A stretch of DNA of 64,000 nucleotides from Flavobacteriales bacterium (GCA_016788205.1 JAEUTA010000025.1:186001-250000), one strand, 5' to 3'. Counted from the first letter of the stretch, positions 46,698 to 55,364 are shown. Notes: generated by a model from the sequence alone, not told the origin. Translations and numbers: made by a program.

Positions 46698-47423
46698 TCA
46701 GCAGTCAATCCGAGTACAATGCTCAATTGCTTCTGGGCACCTGATGATCCGGGCTTCATGCTGCACCCGAGAAGTGAACCAAAGGAAGCGGTACTCGCGC
46801 TGATGAGCATGTTTCATGAGTTTCCTGAATCCTTCTGTTCCCGGTGTCATACTCCGGAATTCTTGTTGAAGTGACTTGTACTCATCGGATGGTGCGGTAC
46901 TCAAACTGCGCGATGCTGGACTGTTCGGGTCAAGCATGTCGTTCCTATGCTCAACATAGTCACAATGTCCCTCACAGCCCGATAGGACTTCTGGTAGCCG
47001 GGCGGCTATGCAAAGGCCAAAATGCGTTGGGTCATTGATTTTGATTGCGCCAACCCCTTTGAAATCTTTGATAACTGCTTCGCTCAACACAGAAGTTGTG
47101 CAGAGCACATAGGCGTTAGTTGTTGTGTCGTACAGGTACAGATGGCTAGGACCTTTGATGTCCAGCGTGCCAAGGATTCCAGTGCCTTCCCCAGGGTCGC
47201 CTCGCATTTCGTTATCGTATTTCTTCATCCGCTCCAGCGTGCTGACGAGTATGGAACCATCGGCGAAGAATTGATTGAGGTACCGCTTGTTATCAAGGAT
47301 ACGATAGACGGCATCTACTTTGACATTCCATTCGTAGGGTGGTGGATTCATCTGTCGAAAGGGCATGACATCATCGGATTTCTTGTTGACCGGACAAATG
47401 TGGTTTAGTTTGAGGTGCTTCAT
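46698..47423 (-). CDS. Hypothetical protein directly downstream of the repair helicase
   Basis: This 241-residue protein, start 1 base after the helicase stop, is not confidently assigned. Conserved-looking blocks are YRILDNKRYLNQFFADGSI, STLERMKKYDNEMRGDPGEG and VQHEARIIRCPEAI. The pattern (residues near the N-terminus for a strand, then R-x-x-E and GDxxEG) has some likeness to DUF2971-type proteins of unknown function, which are frequent in mobile or defence regions. Composition is lower in GC than the neighbours, suggesting acquisition. Translational coupling to the helicase is likely from the spacing. Confidence 0.7.
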   Translation of the reverse strand: MKHLKLNHICPVNKKSDDVMPFRQMNPPPYEWNVKVDAVYRILDNKRYLNQFFADGSILVSTLERMKKYDNEMRGDPGEGTGILGTLDIKGPSHLYLYDTTTNAYVLCTTSVLSEAVIKDFKGVGAIKINDPTHFGLCIAARLPEVLSGCEGHCDYVEHRNDMLDPNSPASRSLSTAPSDEYKSLQQEFRSMTPGTEGFRKLMKHAHQREYRFLWFTSRVQHEARIIRCPEAIEHCTRIDC

Positions 47424-47424
47424 C

Positions 47425-49920
47425 TTATCCCTTCTCCAACCTCTCCGTCATCTTCCTGATCCTATCCTCCAACTGCTCGCTGGTCAGCTTCTCGCGCAGC
47501 CGGTCAACGATGATGGGGAAGGCGAAGGGTGTGAAGTTGCCGGGATCTTTCAGCACGATGCGCATGCGGGCAATGCGTTGCAGCACGGCGTGCAAGCGCG
47601 GCAATTCCAACTGGAGGTTGAAGGCTTCGTCGTAGGCCTGGCGCAGCAGCAGGTGATCCGGCTCGTGATCCGTGAACACATCGAAGAAGAGCGAGCTGTT
47701 GCCGCGCATGTGGCGCTCCTTTACCGGCTTGCCGGGCATGCCTTTGAAGACCAGTCCGGAAATGCTGGCGATGTCGCGGAACTTGCGGCGGGCGAGTTCG
47801 GTGGCGTTCAGGCTGCGTTGCAGGTCGTCCAGCAAGTGCTTCTCGCTGAAGAAGTCGTTGTCGATGGCTTCCTGGATGGGGATGGGCTCGTCGCTCAGCA
47901 GCTCGAAGCCGTAGTCGTTCATGGCGATGCTGAAGGTGATGGGCTTCAACAGGCTCATGCGGAAGGCGAGGAGGGAGCCCAGCGCTTCGTGCACCAGTCG
48001 CCCTTCGAAAGGATAGACGACGATGTGGTGCCCTTCCTTGCTCTCGAAGCGCTCGATGAGCAGTTCATCTTCCGTAGACACGATGCTGCTTTCGCGCTGG
48101 CGGTCAAGCAAGGGTTGCACGGCGGTCATTTCGGGGGCGCTGCGCTTTTCCTTCACGTTGTTCGGCGTGATGGTGAACTGGCTGCGCAGCACCTTCGCCA
48201 TGTAGCTACTCAGCGGCATGCGTCCGCCTTGCCAACTAGGGATCTTGCCCTTCGTGGCTTTGCTCTTCACTACGAAGGCCGTGAGGTCCTTTACGCGCAC
48301 GAATTCCAGTGAACGACCGGCGAACCAGAACACATCGCCCGGCCGCATCTGGTTGATGAAGTACTCCTCGATGGTGCCGATATGCCCGCCGCTGAGGTAC
48401 TTGACGGCTAACGACGATTCGCTCACGATGGTGCCGATGCTCAACCGGTGGCGGGTCGCGATGCGGCGATCATCCACGCGCACCAGGCCATCATTGTCGA
48501 CCACACATTTGCGGAATTCGTCGTAAGCGAGCAGGCTCTTGCCGCCGGTGGTGATGAAGGTGAGCAGCCAGTCCCATTCCTCGGGCGTGATGGTGCTGAA
48601 GCAGAAGGTGGAGCGCACCTCATCGTACAGCGTGCGCGGATCGAAGCCGTCACCCACGGCCAGCGTAACGAGGTATTGCACGAGCACATCGAAACTGCGC
48701 ACCATGGGCTGGCGGGCTTCCACGTTGCCACTGTTCACGGCTTGGCGCAGCGCGGCGGCCTCGACCAGTTCCAGCGCATGCGTGGGCAGGAACCAGATGC
48801 GTGGCACGGCATCCGGCCGGTGACCGCTGCGTCCTGCGCGCTGTGCGAATCGGGCCACGCCCTTCGGCCCACCGATCTGCACCACGGTCTCTACTGGGCG
48901 GAAATCCACACCAAGGTCCAGGCTGCTCGTACACACCACGGCTTTCAGGCGACCTTCATCCAACGCTTTCTCCACCCACTCGCGCAGGTTGCGGTCCAGC
49001 GAGCCGTGGTGCAGCGCCATGGTGCCCGCCAGCTCCGGCGCGATGTCCAGCAGGTGATGGTACCATATCTCGGCCTGCCCACGTGTGTTGGTGAAGATCA
49101 GCGTGCTCGTGCTCTGCTCGATGATCGGTAACAACGACTTCGCCAGCCGCAAGCCCAGGTGCCCGGCCCAGGGGGAGTGCTCCACCTTCTTCGGCAGGAT
49201 GGTGTGCATCTCGATCGGCTTCTGGATGTTGGACCGCACCAATACGGGCGTAGGTCGACCCGGCGGGTCGACGCTACGGGTGCGGTCCACCAGGTGTGCG
49301 CGTTGATCCAACCCCATTAACACGTCCATCGCCTCTTCGATGTTCCCGATCGTCGCGCTGATGCCCCAGATGCCCAATTGCGGGCGCAACGCTTTCAAAC
49401 GCGACAAGGCCAGTTCCACCTGCACGCCGCGCTTGCTGCCGAGCAGCTCGTGCCACTCATCGGCGACGAACCATTCCAGCTTGCTGAACAGCGCTGCGGT
49501 GCCTTTGCTACTGAGCATCACGTGCAGGCTTTCGGGCGTGGTCACCAGCAGGTGTGGCAGCATCTTCTTCTGCGCCGCGCGTTCCTTGGTGCTGGTGTCG
49601 CCGGTGCGGGTGCCCACGGTCCAGCCAAGGCCCACGCCATCGCACATGCGTTGGGCACTGTCGGCGATCTCGTTGGCCAAAGCACGTAGCGGCGTGATCC
49701 AGATGGCGCGCAGGCCTGGTTCACTGTCATGCAGGGCGTGGTTCACCACGCCACCCCATACCCCGTACGTCTTCCCGGTCCCTGTTGGCGCATTGAGCAA
49801 ACCGCTGCGACCGGTCACCATGTGCGCCCACACCTCCTGTTGGAAGGGTTGTGCTTTCCAGCCTTGCGCGGCGAACCACGCTTCGACCGGAGTGGACTTC
49901 GCTTTACCCGAGCGCTTCAC
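47425..49920 (-). CDS. Ligase-associated DNA damage response DEXH-box helicase (Lhr-like)
   Basis: This 831-residue superfamily 2 helicase starts at a GTG that overlaps the stop of the upstream barrel gene by 4 bases (GTGA). Walker A is LNAPTGTGKT, motif II is VADEWHELLG, then ISATIGNIEE, and the second RecA domain has LIFTNTRGQAE and VCTSSLDLGVDFRPVE with QRAGRSGHRP. The C-terminal Lhr-type region follows. It probably remodels damaged DNA with the ligase, exonuclease and PdeM. Between the two RecA domains a segment reading TRSVDPPGRPTPV is encoded by a palindromic 37-bp element also found in the exonuclease gene. Confidence 0.93.
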   Translation of the reverse strand: MKRSGKAKSTPVEAWFAAQGWKAQPFQQEVWAHMVTGRSGLLNAPTGTGKTYGVWGGVVNHALHDSEPGLRAIWITPLRALANEIADSAQRMCDGVGLGWTVGTRTGDTSTKERAAQKKMLPHLLVTTPESLHVMLSSKGTAALFSKLEWFVADEWHELLGSKRGVQVELALSRLKALRPQLGIWGISATIGNIEEAMDVLMGLDQRAHLVDRTRSVDPPGRPTPVLVRSNIQKPIEMHTILPKKVEHSPWAGHLGLRLAKSLLPIIEQSTSTLIFTNTRGQAEIWYHHLLDIAPELAGTMALHHGSLDRNLREWVEKALDEGRLKAVVCTSSLDLGVDFRPVETVVQIGGPKGVARFAQRAGRSGHRPDAVPRIWFLPTHALELVEAAALRQAVNSGNVEARQPMVRSFDVLVQYLVTLAVGDGFDPRTLYDEVRSTFCFSTITPEEWDWLLTFITTGGKSLLAYDEFRKCVVDNDGLVRVDDRRIATRHRLSIGTIVSESSLAVKYLSGGHIGTIEEYFINQMRPGDVFWFAGRSLEFVRVKDLTAFVVKSKATKGKIPSWQGGRMPLSSYMAKVLRSQFTITPNNVKEKRSAPEMTAVQPLLDRQRESSIVSTEDELLIERFESKEGHHIVVYPFEGRLVHEALGSLLAFRMSLLKPITFSIAMNDYGFELLSDEPIPIQEAIDNDFFSEKHLLDDLQRSLNATELARRKFRDIASISGLVFKGMPGKPVKERHMRGNSSLFFDVFTDHEPDHLLLRQAYDEAFNLQLELPRLHAVLQRIARMRIVLKDPGNFTPFAFPIIVDRLREKLTSEQLEDRIRKMTERLEKG
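49247..49283 (-). repeat. Palindromic element copy 1, in frame in the helicase gene
   Basis: 37 bases aligned to 52949-52985 with six differences, all transitions. The core is GTCGACCC (49254-49261), GGC, GGGTCGAC (49265-49272), a perfect 8-bp stem. It encodes RSVDPPGRP in the helicase. The core base pair that changes relative to the other copy (C-G here, T-A there) is compensated in both arms. Confidence 0.8.
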
Positions 49921-51305
49921 CTTTTCCACCTCAACAGATAACCCATGTCCACCATCCAGTTGCGGTGGTATGACTTCGGATCGCTGACGACCCAAGGCGC
50001 CTTCTCGGAAGTGAAGTCCGTGAAACTGTGCTGGTACCGCACCTCCAGAAAGAGCGCGTGGCGGTCATCACCTAGTTGCACACCACCACCGATCTGTGCG
50101 GAGAGATCCCACATGTTGAAGTAGCCTCCTCTCGGCACATCATCGAAGAGCACGGCATCCATTTGGTAGTTCGCGTACGGTGCAGGGTAATTGCCGAAGC
50201 CTCCATAAGTGTGCCTGCCACCGATACCCATGGCGATGGTCGGTCCTGCAAGTGCGTATGGCTTCAAGCGGCCGTTTCCGAAGTCCCGATAGGCGAGCAG
50301 GGGTAGTTCCACGTAGTTCATGCGCAACAGGTCGTTCGCTGACGTTGGCCTACTGAACCACCGGCAATTCCAGCCTTTCTGGCTGAATGCGAGCTCGGGT
50401 TGCAAAGCGAAGTGCTCGCCAAGAGGTAGACGCACGACCAGAGCGCTGGTGGCGCCAAGCAGAGGTGCCGCACCACCGTTGATGCGAGCATCCTCTTCGG
50501 CAGCGGAACTGGAGAAAGCGATCGTGGATCGCGTTAGGCCACCGTGTTGCCCGATCCAGATACCACGTGAAGCTTTTTCATCTTCCTGATGAGCCAGACT
50601 ATCATGGCCGGGTTGCTTGACTTCGGGCTTGCGCTCAGCGCGCGAAAGCGGAAGTGTGTAGCCGAGTTGTACCGCGAAGGTGCGCTGGCTGGCACGCGGG
50701 CTCTGCACCGTAGCACCGTTAACGTCGGTGAAAATGGTGTTGAACATACCATTCGTCAGCCCGTACTGATAGCTTACATCCAGAGCCAATCTCGTCTGTC
50801 CGATCGCGTAGGTGAATTGCGTACGCGCCAACAGTGCCAGTTCGACATCAGGCAAACGGATGAAGGTTCCTTCGTCGGTCCAGCGGCCAGTGGGAGTGGT
50901 GAAGTCGTTACCCCAAGTGTAACGACCGCGCACGTTCGCACTTGCGACCGCACCGACCGTTGGGGTAACGGCGAACCGGCCAAATGGAACAGAATAGCCC
51001 AACGACAGTGGAAGTTGGATGTAGTTGCACCGATACACATCCGAGTTAGGCCATCCCCAACCTTTCTGCGTGAAGCCAAGCCCCGTTGCCACGCGTCCTC
51101 TGCCGAGAACGTCGACCTCGAGCGGCACCTCGAATGAGAAGCCTCTCACCGCGCGAATGTCCTTGAACGTGTTGGACAGAGCAGGCGATCGGTCAGAGAC
51201 CACCCAATTGGATGAATTCATGCCTGCGCGATGTCCGACATACACCTGCCCTTGAACGGAGAGCGAGGACCATGCGATGAAGAGAATAAGAAGATGACGC
51301 TTCAT
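49917..51305 (-). CDS. Tandem PorT-like outer-membrane beta-barrel protein
   Basis: This 462-residue exported protein starts with a signal peptide (HLLILFIAWSSLSVQGQ). It holds two related barrel units: GLGFTQKGWGWPNSDVYRCNY and IQLPLSLGYSVPFGRF in the first, AFSQKGWNCRWF and VELPLLAYRDFGNGR in the second, joined by a charged linker (KPEVKQPGHDSLAHQEDEKAS). Each has the FTQKGW-x-YIQLPL pattern of PorT/outer-membrane beta-barrel proteins. It lies between the ligase (23-base gap) and helicase (4-base overlap) genes of the repair operon, an unexpected position. The function of the duplicated barrel is unknown. Confidence 0.86.
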   Translation of the reverse strand: MKRHLLILFIAWSSLSVQGQVYVGHRAGMNSSNWVVSDRSPALSNTFKDIRAVRGFSFEVPLEVDVLGRGRVATGLGFTQKGWGWPNSDVYRCNYIQLPLSLGYSVPFGRFAVTPTVGAVASANVRGRYTWGNDFTTPTGRWTDEGTFIRLPDVELALLARTQFTYAIGQTRLALDVSYQYGLTNGMFNTIFTDVNGATVQSPRASQRTFAVQLGYTLPLSRAERKPEVKQPGHDSLAHQEDEKASRGIWIGQHGGLTRSTIAFSSSAAEEDARINGGAAPLLGATSALVVRLPLGEHFALQPELAFSQKGWNCRWFSRPTSANDLLRMNYVELPLLAYRDFGNGRLKPYALAGPTIAMGIGGRHTYGGFGNYPAPYANYQMDAVLFDDVPRGGYFNMWDLSAQIGGGVQLGDDRHALFLEVRYQHSFTDFTSEKAPWVVSDPKSYHRNWMVDMGYLLRWKR

Positions 51306-51328
51306 TACCGAAAGCTAGTGCGTTGGGC

Positions 51329-52939
51329 TCATCTGATCATCGCCTTCAGATCATCCAGCGTATTGGCATCTTCGATACTCTTGTCGTGCCGCCACCGCGC
51401 GATACGTGGGAACCGCACGGCCACGCCGCTCTTGTGTCGGGTACTGAAGCTGATGCCCTCGAAGGCGATCTCGAACACCAACTGCGGTGCCACCTTGCGC
51501 ACGGGACCGAAGCGCTCTACGGTGTTCTTCTTCACGAAGGTGTCCACCTGTTTCATTTCCTCATCGGTGAGTCCGCTGTATGCCTTGGCGAACGTGACCA
51601 ACTCGCCGTTCTGCCATAGACCGAAGGTGTGGTCGGTGTACAGATCCGCGCGACGGCCATGCCCCTGCATGCTGAAGGTGAGCACCGCATCGATACTGAG
51701 CGGATCCACTTTCCATTTCCACCAATCGCCGCGTTTGCGCCCCACTTCGTAGGTGCTGCTCTTGCGTTTCAGCATGATACCTTCCACGCTGGTCACGCGG
51801 GCAGCTTCGCGGTGGTCCACCAATTCTTGCCAGTTTGCTAAGGAGAGAACAGGAGAAAGCGTGAGGACCGGATGTGCGGCGTTCGAAACCACTTCTTCCA
51901 ACGAACGGCGGCGCGCTTCCATCGGCTGCTGGCGGATATCGCGGCCTTCGTGCTCGAGGATGTCATAGGCCATCAGGATCACCGGCACATCGGCAAGCAG
52001 CTTCTTGCCCACGGTCTTGCGGCCAATGCGTTTCTGCATCTCCGCGAAGGGTAGGGGAGCGCCGTCCTTCCACGCGAGGATCTCGCCATCGAGGACGGTA
52101 CCGTTCGGCAACGCTTCGCGCAGCGGTTCGAACTCGGGGTATTTATCGGTGACCAGTTCTTCACCACGGCTCCATACGTAGAGGCCGCCGTTGCGCACGA
52201 TCAGTTGCCCACGTATCCCGTCCCATTTGTGTTCGGCCTGCCACTCGTTCGGATCGCCCAGTGCTTCCACATCGTTGACTAACGCCCCAGCAGCCGTGCC
52301 TTCAGGCCCTTCTATGGGGTAGGCCAGATAGAAGGGATAGGGTCGCGAATCGTTGTCGGCACTGTTCTCTTCCAGGATCAACTGGCTGTAGTTGGTGGTA
52401 TGCGGATCCCAATCGCCCATGAGCCGGTGGGCGAGCACATCCTCGTCCACGCTGGTGGCTTTGCTCAAACCCTTCACCATGATCTTCTGGCTAACGCCGA
52501 TGCGGAAACCACCGGTGATGATCTTGTTGAATACGAAGAGTTCCATGCCCTCAAGGCCACTCCAAGCGGCTTTCACGCGCTTCTGTTTCTGCTCTTCATC
52601 GCAGGCGCAAAGATCCTCCACATAACGCACCCACTGCGTCAAGCTCTTGTCCATGGGCTCGGTTAGGCGCGATAGATGCGACACGGTTTCCGCGAAGTCG
52701 CCGACCACATGATAGCTCGCTTCGAACAACCATTCGGGGATGCCGCCAAGCTCCGTGGCCCACTTACGTAGCTGTGTGCTGGTCACAGGACGTTTTGGAC
52801 GTCGTCCGCTCAAGAGTGCGATCACCCACAGCTTGTCCACATCATCAGCCTCTGCGAAATAGCGCGCCAGTGCATCCACCTTGGCGTTGGTGCTGGTGGT
52901 GGCATCGAGCTCGTCGAACAACAGCGCTTCGCGTTTCAT
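51329..52939 (-). CDS. ATP-dependent DNA ligase of the damage-response operon
   Basis: This 536-residue ligase has an N-terminal DNA-binding region, and the nucleotidyltransferase core with catalytic Lys238 in AEHKWDGIRGQL (motif I) and VLDGEILAW (motif III). Later motifs are GIMLKRKSSTYEVGRKRG (motif IV region) and WWKWKVDPL. The OB-fold ends with VAVRFPRIARWRHDKS. It seals nicks with ATP, unlike the NAD-dependent replicative LigA. Its ATG overlaps the exonuclease stop by 4 bases. It is the gene for which the associated exonuclease, PdeM and helicase families are named. Confidence 0.95.
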   Translation of the reverse strand: MKREALLFDELDATTSTNAKVDALARYFAEADDVDKLWVIALLSGRRPKRPVTSTQLRKWATELGGIPEWLFEASYHVVGDFAETVSHLSRLTEPMDKSLTQWVRYVEDLCACDEEQKQKRVKAAWSGLEGMELFVFNKIITGGFRIGVSQKIMVKGLSKATSVDEDVLAHRLMGDWDPHTTNYSQLILEENSADNDSRPYPFYLAYPIEGPEGTAAGALVNDVEALGDPNEWQAEHKWDGIRGQLIVRNGGLYVWSRGEELVTDKYPEFEPLREALPNGTVLDGEILAWKDGAPLPFAEMQKRIGRKTVGKKLLADVPVILMAYDILEHEGRDIRQQPMEARRRSLEEVVSNAAHPVLTLSPVLSLANWQELVDHREAARVTSVEGIMLKRKSSTYEVGRKRGDWWKWKVDPLSIDAVLTFSMQGHGRRADLYTDHTFGLWQNGELVTFAKAYSGLTDEEMKQVDTFVKKNTVERFGPVRKVAPQLVFEIAFEGISFSTRHKSGVAVRFPRIARWRHDKSIEDANTLDDLKAMIR

Positions 52940-54003
52940 TCTTCTGTTGGCATGGGTCGATCCGGTGGATCGACGCTGCGGGTGCTATCAGGAATGTCGG
53001 CACGTTGTTCCGAACCGTCCTCACTGCCGAACTCCGTCGATTCCGCTGTGGCATCGAACCCCACACTGCGCAGGTATTGACTGAATACATCGGTGTACCC
53101 GTGCGTGGCGATGATCCGTTCCGCACCGGTCTCGTTCACGGCTTGTAACAACGCGGGCCAGTCGGCGTGGTCGCTCAGCACGAATCCTTTGTCCAAGTTG
53201 CCACGTCGGCGCCAACCGCGCAGCTGCATCCAACCGCTGGCCATGGCGCTCGAATAGGGTTTCATCTTGTTCGTCCACGGTGTGCCGATGGCGCTACCGG
53301 GCGTGATCACCAGCGCGTTGCGGAAATGTTCGCGCGGGGTGTCGGCGGTGATCGGTTCCCATGTGGGAAGCTTCACACCACAGTTCTCCAGTACACCGTT
53401 CATGTTCGCCACCGCACCATGCACCAGGATCGGGCCGATGGAACGATCCACGCCCTTCATCACGCGTTGGGCTTTACCCAAGCTGTAGGCACTGATCACG
53501 CTGCATAGGCCGTTGGCTGCGTTCTTTCGCCACCAGGTGTTGATCTCGTTGAAGACGACCGATGGTTCCTGCCAGGAATAGATGGGCAATCCGAAGGTGC
53601 ATTCGGTGATGAACGTGTGGCACTTCACCGGCTCGAACGGCTCGCTTATGCCGTCGTGTTGGCGCTTATAGTCACCGCTGGCCACCCACACCTCTCCTTT
53701 GTATTCCACACGCACCTGCATACTACCGGGGATGTGTCCCGCAGGATGCAAGGAGAACTTCACGCCGTTGATGGTCCCGACCTGACCGGGCCATAAGGTC
53801 TCGATGTCCAGGTCCGCTCCGATGCGTGCGTGCATCAGGTGTTTCGTGGTCGGGTGGGCGAGGTAGTGCTTGCTACCGGCGCGTGCATGATCACTGTGCG
53901 CGTGTGTGATGACGGCACGATCCACGCCTTTCCAAGGATCGATGTGGACACCGGCCTGCTCGCAGTAGATGCCTTGGGGAGAGAATGACAATAAACTTGG
54001 CAT
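52936..54003 (-). CDS. Ligase-associated DNA damage response exonuclease (metallo-beta-lactamase fold)
   Basis: This 355-residue enzyme has the metallo-beta-lactamase/beta-CASP layout: metal ligands in VITHAHSDHARAGS, PAGHIPGSMQVR and ASGDYKRQHDG, and later FITECTFGLP and FVLSDHADWPALL. A longer upstream frame overlaps the divergent zinc-finger gene and lacks features, so the ATG at 54003 (MPSLLSFSPQG) is used. It is first in the repair operon and overlaps the ligase ATG by 4 bases. The last 15 residues (RSVDPPDRPMPTEE) are encoded by a palindromic repeat and may be a late addition. Confidence 0.93.
   Translation of the reverse strand: MPSLLSFSPQGIYCEQAGVHIDPWKGVDRAVITHAHSDHARAGSKHYLAHPTTKHLMHARIGADLDIETLWPGQVGTINGVKFSLHPAGHIPGSMQVRVEYKGEVWVASGDYKRQHDGISEPFEPVKCHTFITECTFGLPIYSWQEPSVVFNEINTWWRKNAANGLCSVISAYSLGKAQRVMKGVDRSIGPILVHGAVANMNGVLENCGVKLPTWEPITADTPREHFRNALVITPGSAIGTPWTNKMKPYSSAMASGWMQLRGWRRRGNLDKGFVLSDHADWPALLQAVNETGAERIIATHGYTDVFSQYLRSVGFDATAESTEFGSEDGSEQRADIPDSTRSVDPPDRPMPTEE
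52949..52985 (-). repeat. Palindromic element copy 2, in frame at the end of the exonuclease gene
   Basis: Aligns with 49247-49283 at 31 of 37 bases. The core is GTCGATCC (52956-52963), GGT, GGATCGAC (52967-52974), again a perfect 8-bp stem. It encodes RSVDPPDRP just before the stop. It keeps the palindrome through paired changes and supplies a similar peptide to that in the helicase. Confidence 0.8.
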
Positions 54004-54096
54004 GACTGTCCCGACAAGGTAGTTGGCGGAATAACACTTCTGTCGGCCGAAGGTTCTTCGACACGTGGGTTCAAGAAGAGCGCTTACATTCGGCGT

Positions 54097-54498
54097 ATGC
54101 CTGTCGCTGCGGAGAAAGTCTGCCTGGAGTGTGGGGAGAAGATCCTGGGCCGTATGGACAAACGGTTCTGTTCGGATGCTTGCCGCAACCTGTACCATTA
54201 CCACACGAACAATGCGCCGATCAATTACGTGCGCAACGTGGTGAATGCCTTGAAACGCAACCGACGCGTGCTATCCGAGCTCAATAACGGACCAGACGGA
54301 AAGACCAAGGTGCACCGGGACCGTCTCTTGGAAAAGGGGTACAGCTTCACGTATCACACCAATACGCACCGCACCAAGGCAGGGAACAATTACGTGTTCT
54401 GTTTCGAGCATGGCTACTTGGAGCTCGGAGAGAACTGGTTCATGCTCGTACGAAGGGACGAGTACCTGGGTCGAGCAGGTGACCTGAAGAAGGACTAG
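54097..54498 (+). CDS. Small zinc-finger protein
   Basis: A 133-residue protein with a Cys4 zinc-finger at its N-terminus: CLECGEKI and then FCSDACRNLYHYH. The rest is basic and helical with a final beta hairpin (GYSFTYHTNTHRTKAG, YLELGENWFMLVRRDEYL). It resembles small Bacteroidota proteins of unknown function with a MYND/DUF2116-like finger. Divergent from the exonuclease, with a near-consensus TACATTCG element at 54084-54091. Confidence 0.8.
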   Translation: MPVAAEKVCLECGEKILGRMDKRFCSDACRNLYHYHTNNAPINYVRNVVNALKRNRRVLSELNNGPDGKTKVHRDRLLEKGYSFTYHTNTHRTKAGNNYVFCFEHGYLELGENWFMLVRRDEYLGRAGDLKKD

Positions 54499-54502
54499 CG
54501 CC

Positions 54503-54628
54503 CTAGCCCAGGGCCCAGATGAGGAGCACGATCATGGCCAGTGTGCCCAAAGCGACCAGCACAGGACCAGCGATCTCGTTCTGTTCAGCTTCTTCTGGGA
54601 AATGGCCTTCGAAGTGATGGTCGCTCAT
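54503..54628 (-). CDS. Small single-pass membrane protein
   Basis: A 41-residue peptide MSDHHFEGHFPEEAEQNEIA followed by one membrane helix (GPVLVALGTLAMIVLLIWALG). An exact TATATTTG promoter element (54654-54647) lies 18 bases before the ATG, which supports real expression. No family assigned. Confidence 0.65.
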   Translation of the reverse strand: MSDHHFEGHFPEEAEQNEIAGPVLVALGTLAMIVLLIWALG

Positions 54629-54646
54629 GACAGGTTGTTGTGCAGG

Positions 54647-54654
54647 CAAATATA
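54647..54654 (-). promoter_or_regulatory. Bacteroidota -7 element before the 41-residue membrane protein
   Basis: TATATTTG on the minus strand, an exact match to TAnnTTTG, 18 bases upstream of the ATG. Confidence 0.55.
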
Positions 54655-54723
54655 GAGGGCCAATGCAACACGAGTTCCTTGCTTCAGCGCAAGAACGAAC
54701 ACCCAAGGGGTAAGAACCTAAGT

Positions 54724-54915
54724 TCAGTTCAAGCTGAACGTAGGCTGGCGCAGTACCATGCGGGCAATCACCGAGCTCTCATTGGAACGCATGCGCTGGA
54801 TCATCGCGCGCACCTGTTCGTCCAACTCGCGGTCGCTCAGTTTCGCCAAGTCCTTATAGACGGGCAGGCTGCTCTTACTCTTGAGGATAAGGGATATTTT
54901 GTAGGAGCGTGACAT
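54724..54915 (-). CDS. Small basic hypothetical protein
   Basis: A 63-residue protein from MSRSYKISLILKSKSSLPVY, helical and basic to amphipathic (LSDRELDEQVRAMIQRMRSN). An upstream in-frame start would add a proline-rich stretch and looks unlikely. No family recognised. Confidence 0.45.
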   Translation of the reverse strand: MSRSYKISLILKSKSSLPVYKDLAKLSDRELDEQVRAMIQRMRSNESSVIARMVLRQPTFSLN

Positions 54916-55153
54916 CGGGTTCCGGTTGAAAGACGAGGGTCGGTCGCCGATGGATGCCTCTGTGACCATGGTTTGACATTCTTTCACAGGAAGCGGTCGG
55001 GAAGGGGGAGGGAACGGACGATAGAGCGGATGAGGTGGTGGTGCATAAAGTGTTGAAAATGAAATATTCATGGATCAGGAATGGATTACCCGAGGCGTGC
55101 TTTCCTTCATTGGAGGGCTTCAGAGAAAGCCTGTCGCCGCTTCACGGCTTGTA

Positions 55154-55213
55154 GCTTTTTCAGTTTCAGCTGTCGCTCAGGTTACGCTTGGCTCGGTCGG
55201 AAACTGAAAAAGC
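55154..55213. repeat. Perfect 14-bp inverted repeat
   Basis: GCTTTTTCAGTTTC at 55154-55167 and GAAACTGAAAAAGC at 55200-55213, with 32 bases between. The right arm overlaps the descending arm of the tRNA-Pro terminator, so the two structures exclude each other. Confidence 0.8.
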
Positions 55214-55241
55214 CCCTGCGACATCCGTCACAAAGGCTTTT
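55208..55241 (-). terminator. Terminator of tRNA-Pro
   Basis: On the minus strand a 15-bp stem with some G-U pairs, AAAAGCC followed by TTTGTGAC, loop GGAT, GTCGCAGG and GGCTTTT, runs into T. It begins 4 bases after the encoded CCA. Confidence 0.82.
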
Positions 55242-55244
55242 ATC

Positions 55245-55322
<78 letters not shown>

Positions 55323-55364
55323 AACAATACGACCCAGCAACTCGGGAATGCGTTGCGAGGGCCG

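Larger units (their letters stand above)
54916..55244. other. Interval holding an inverted repeat and the tRNA-Pro terminator
   Basis: No convincing gene. The right half contains the 14-bp inverted repeat at 55154-55213 and the terminator at 55208-55241. The left part is C/T-rich on the minus strand and has no recognised element. Confidence 0.45.
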
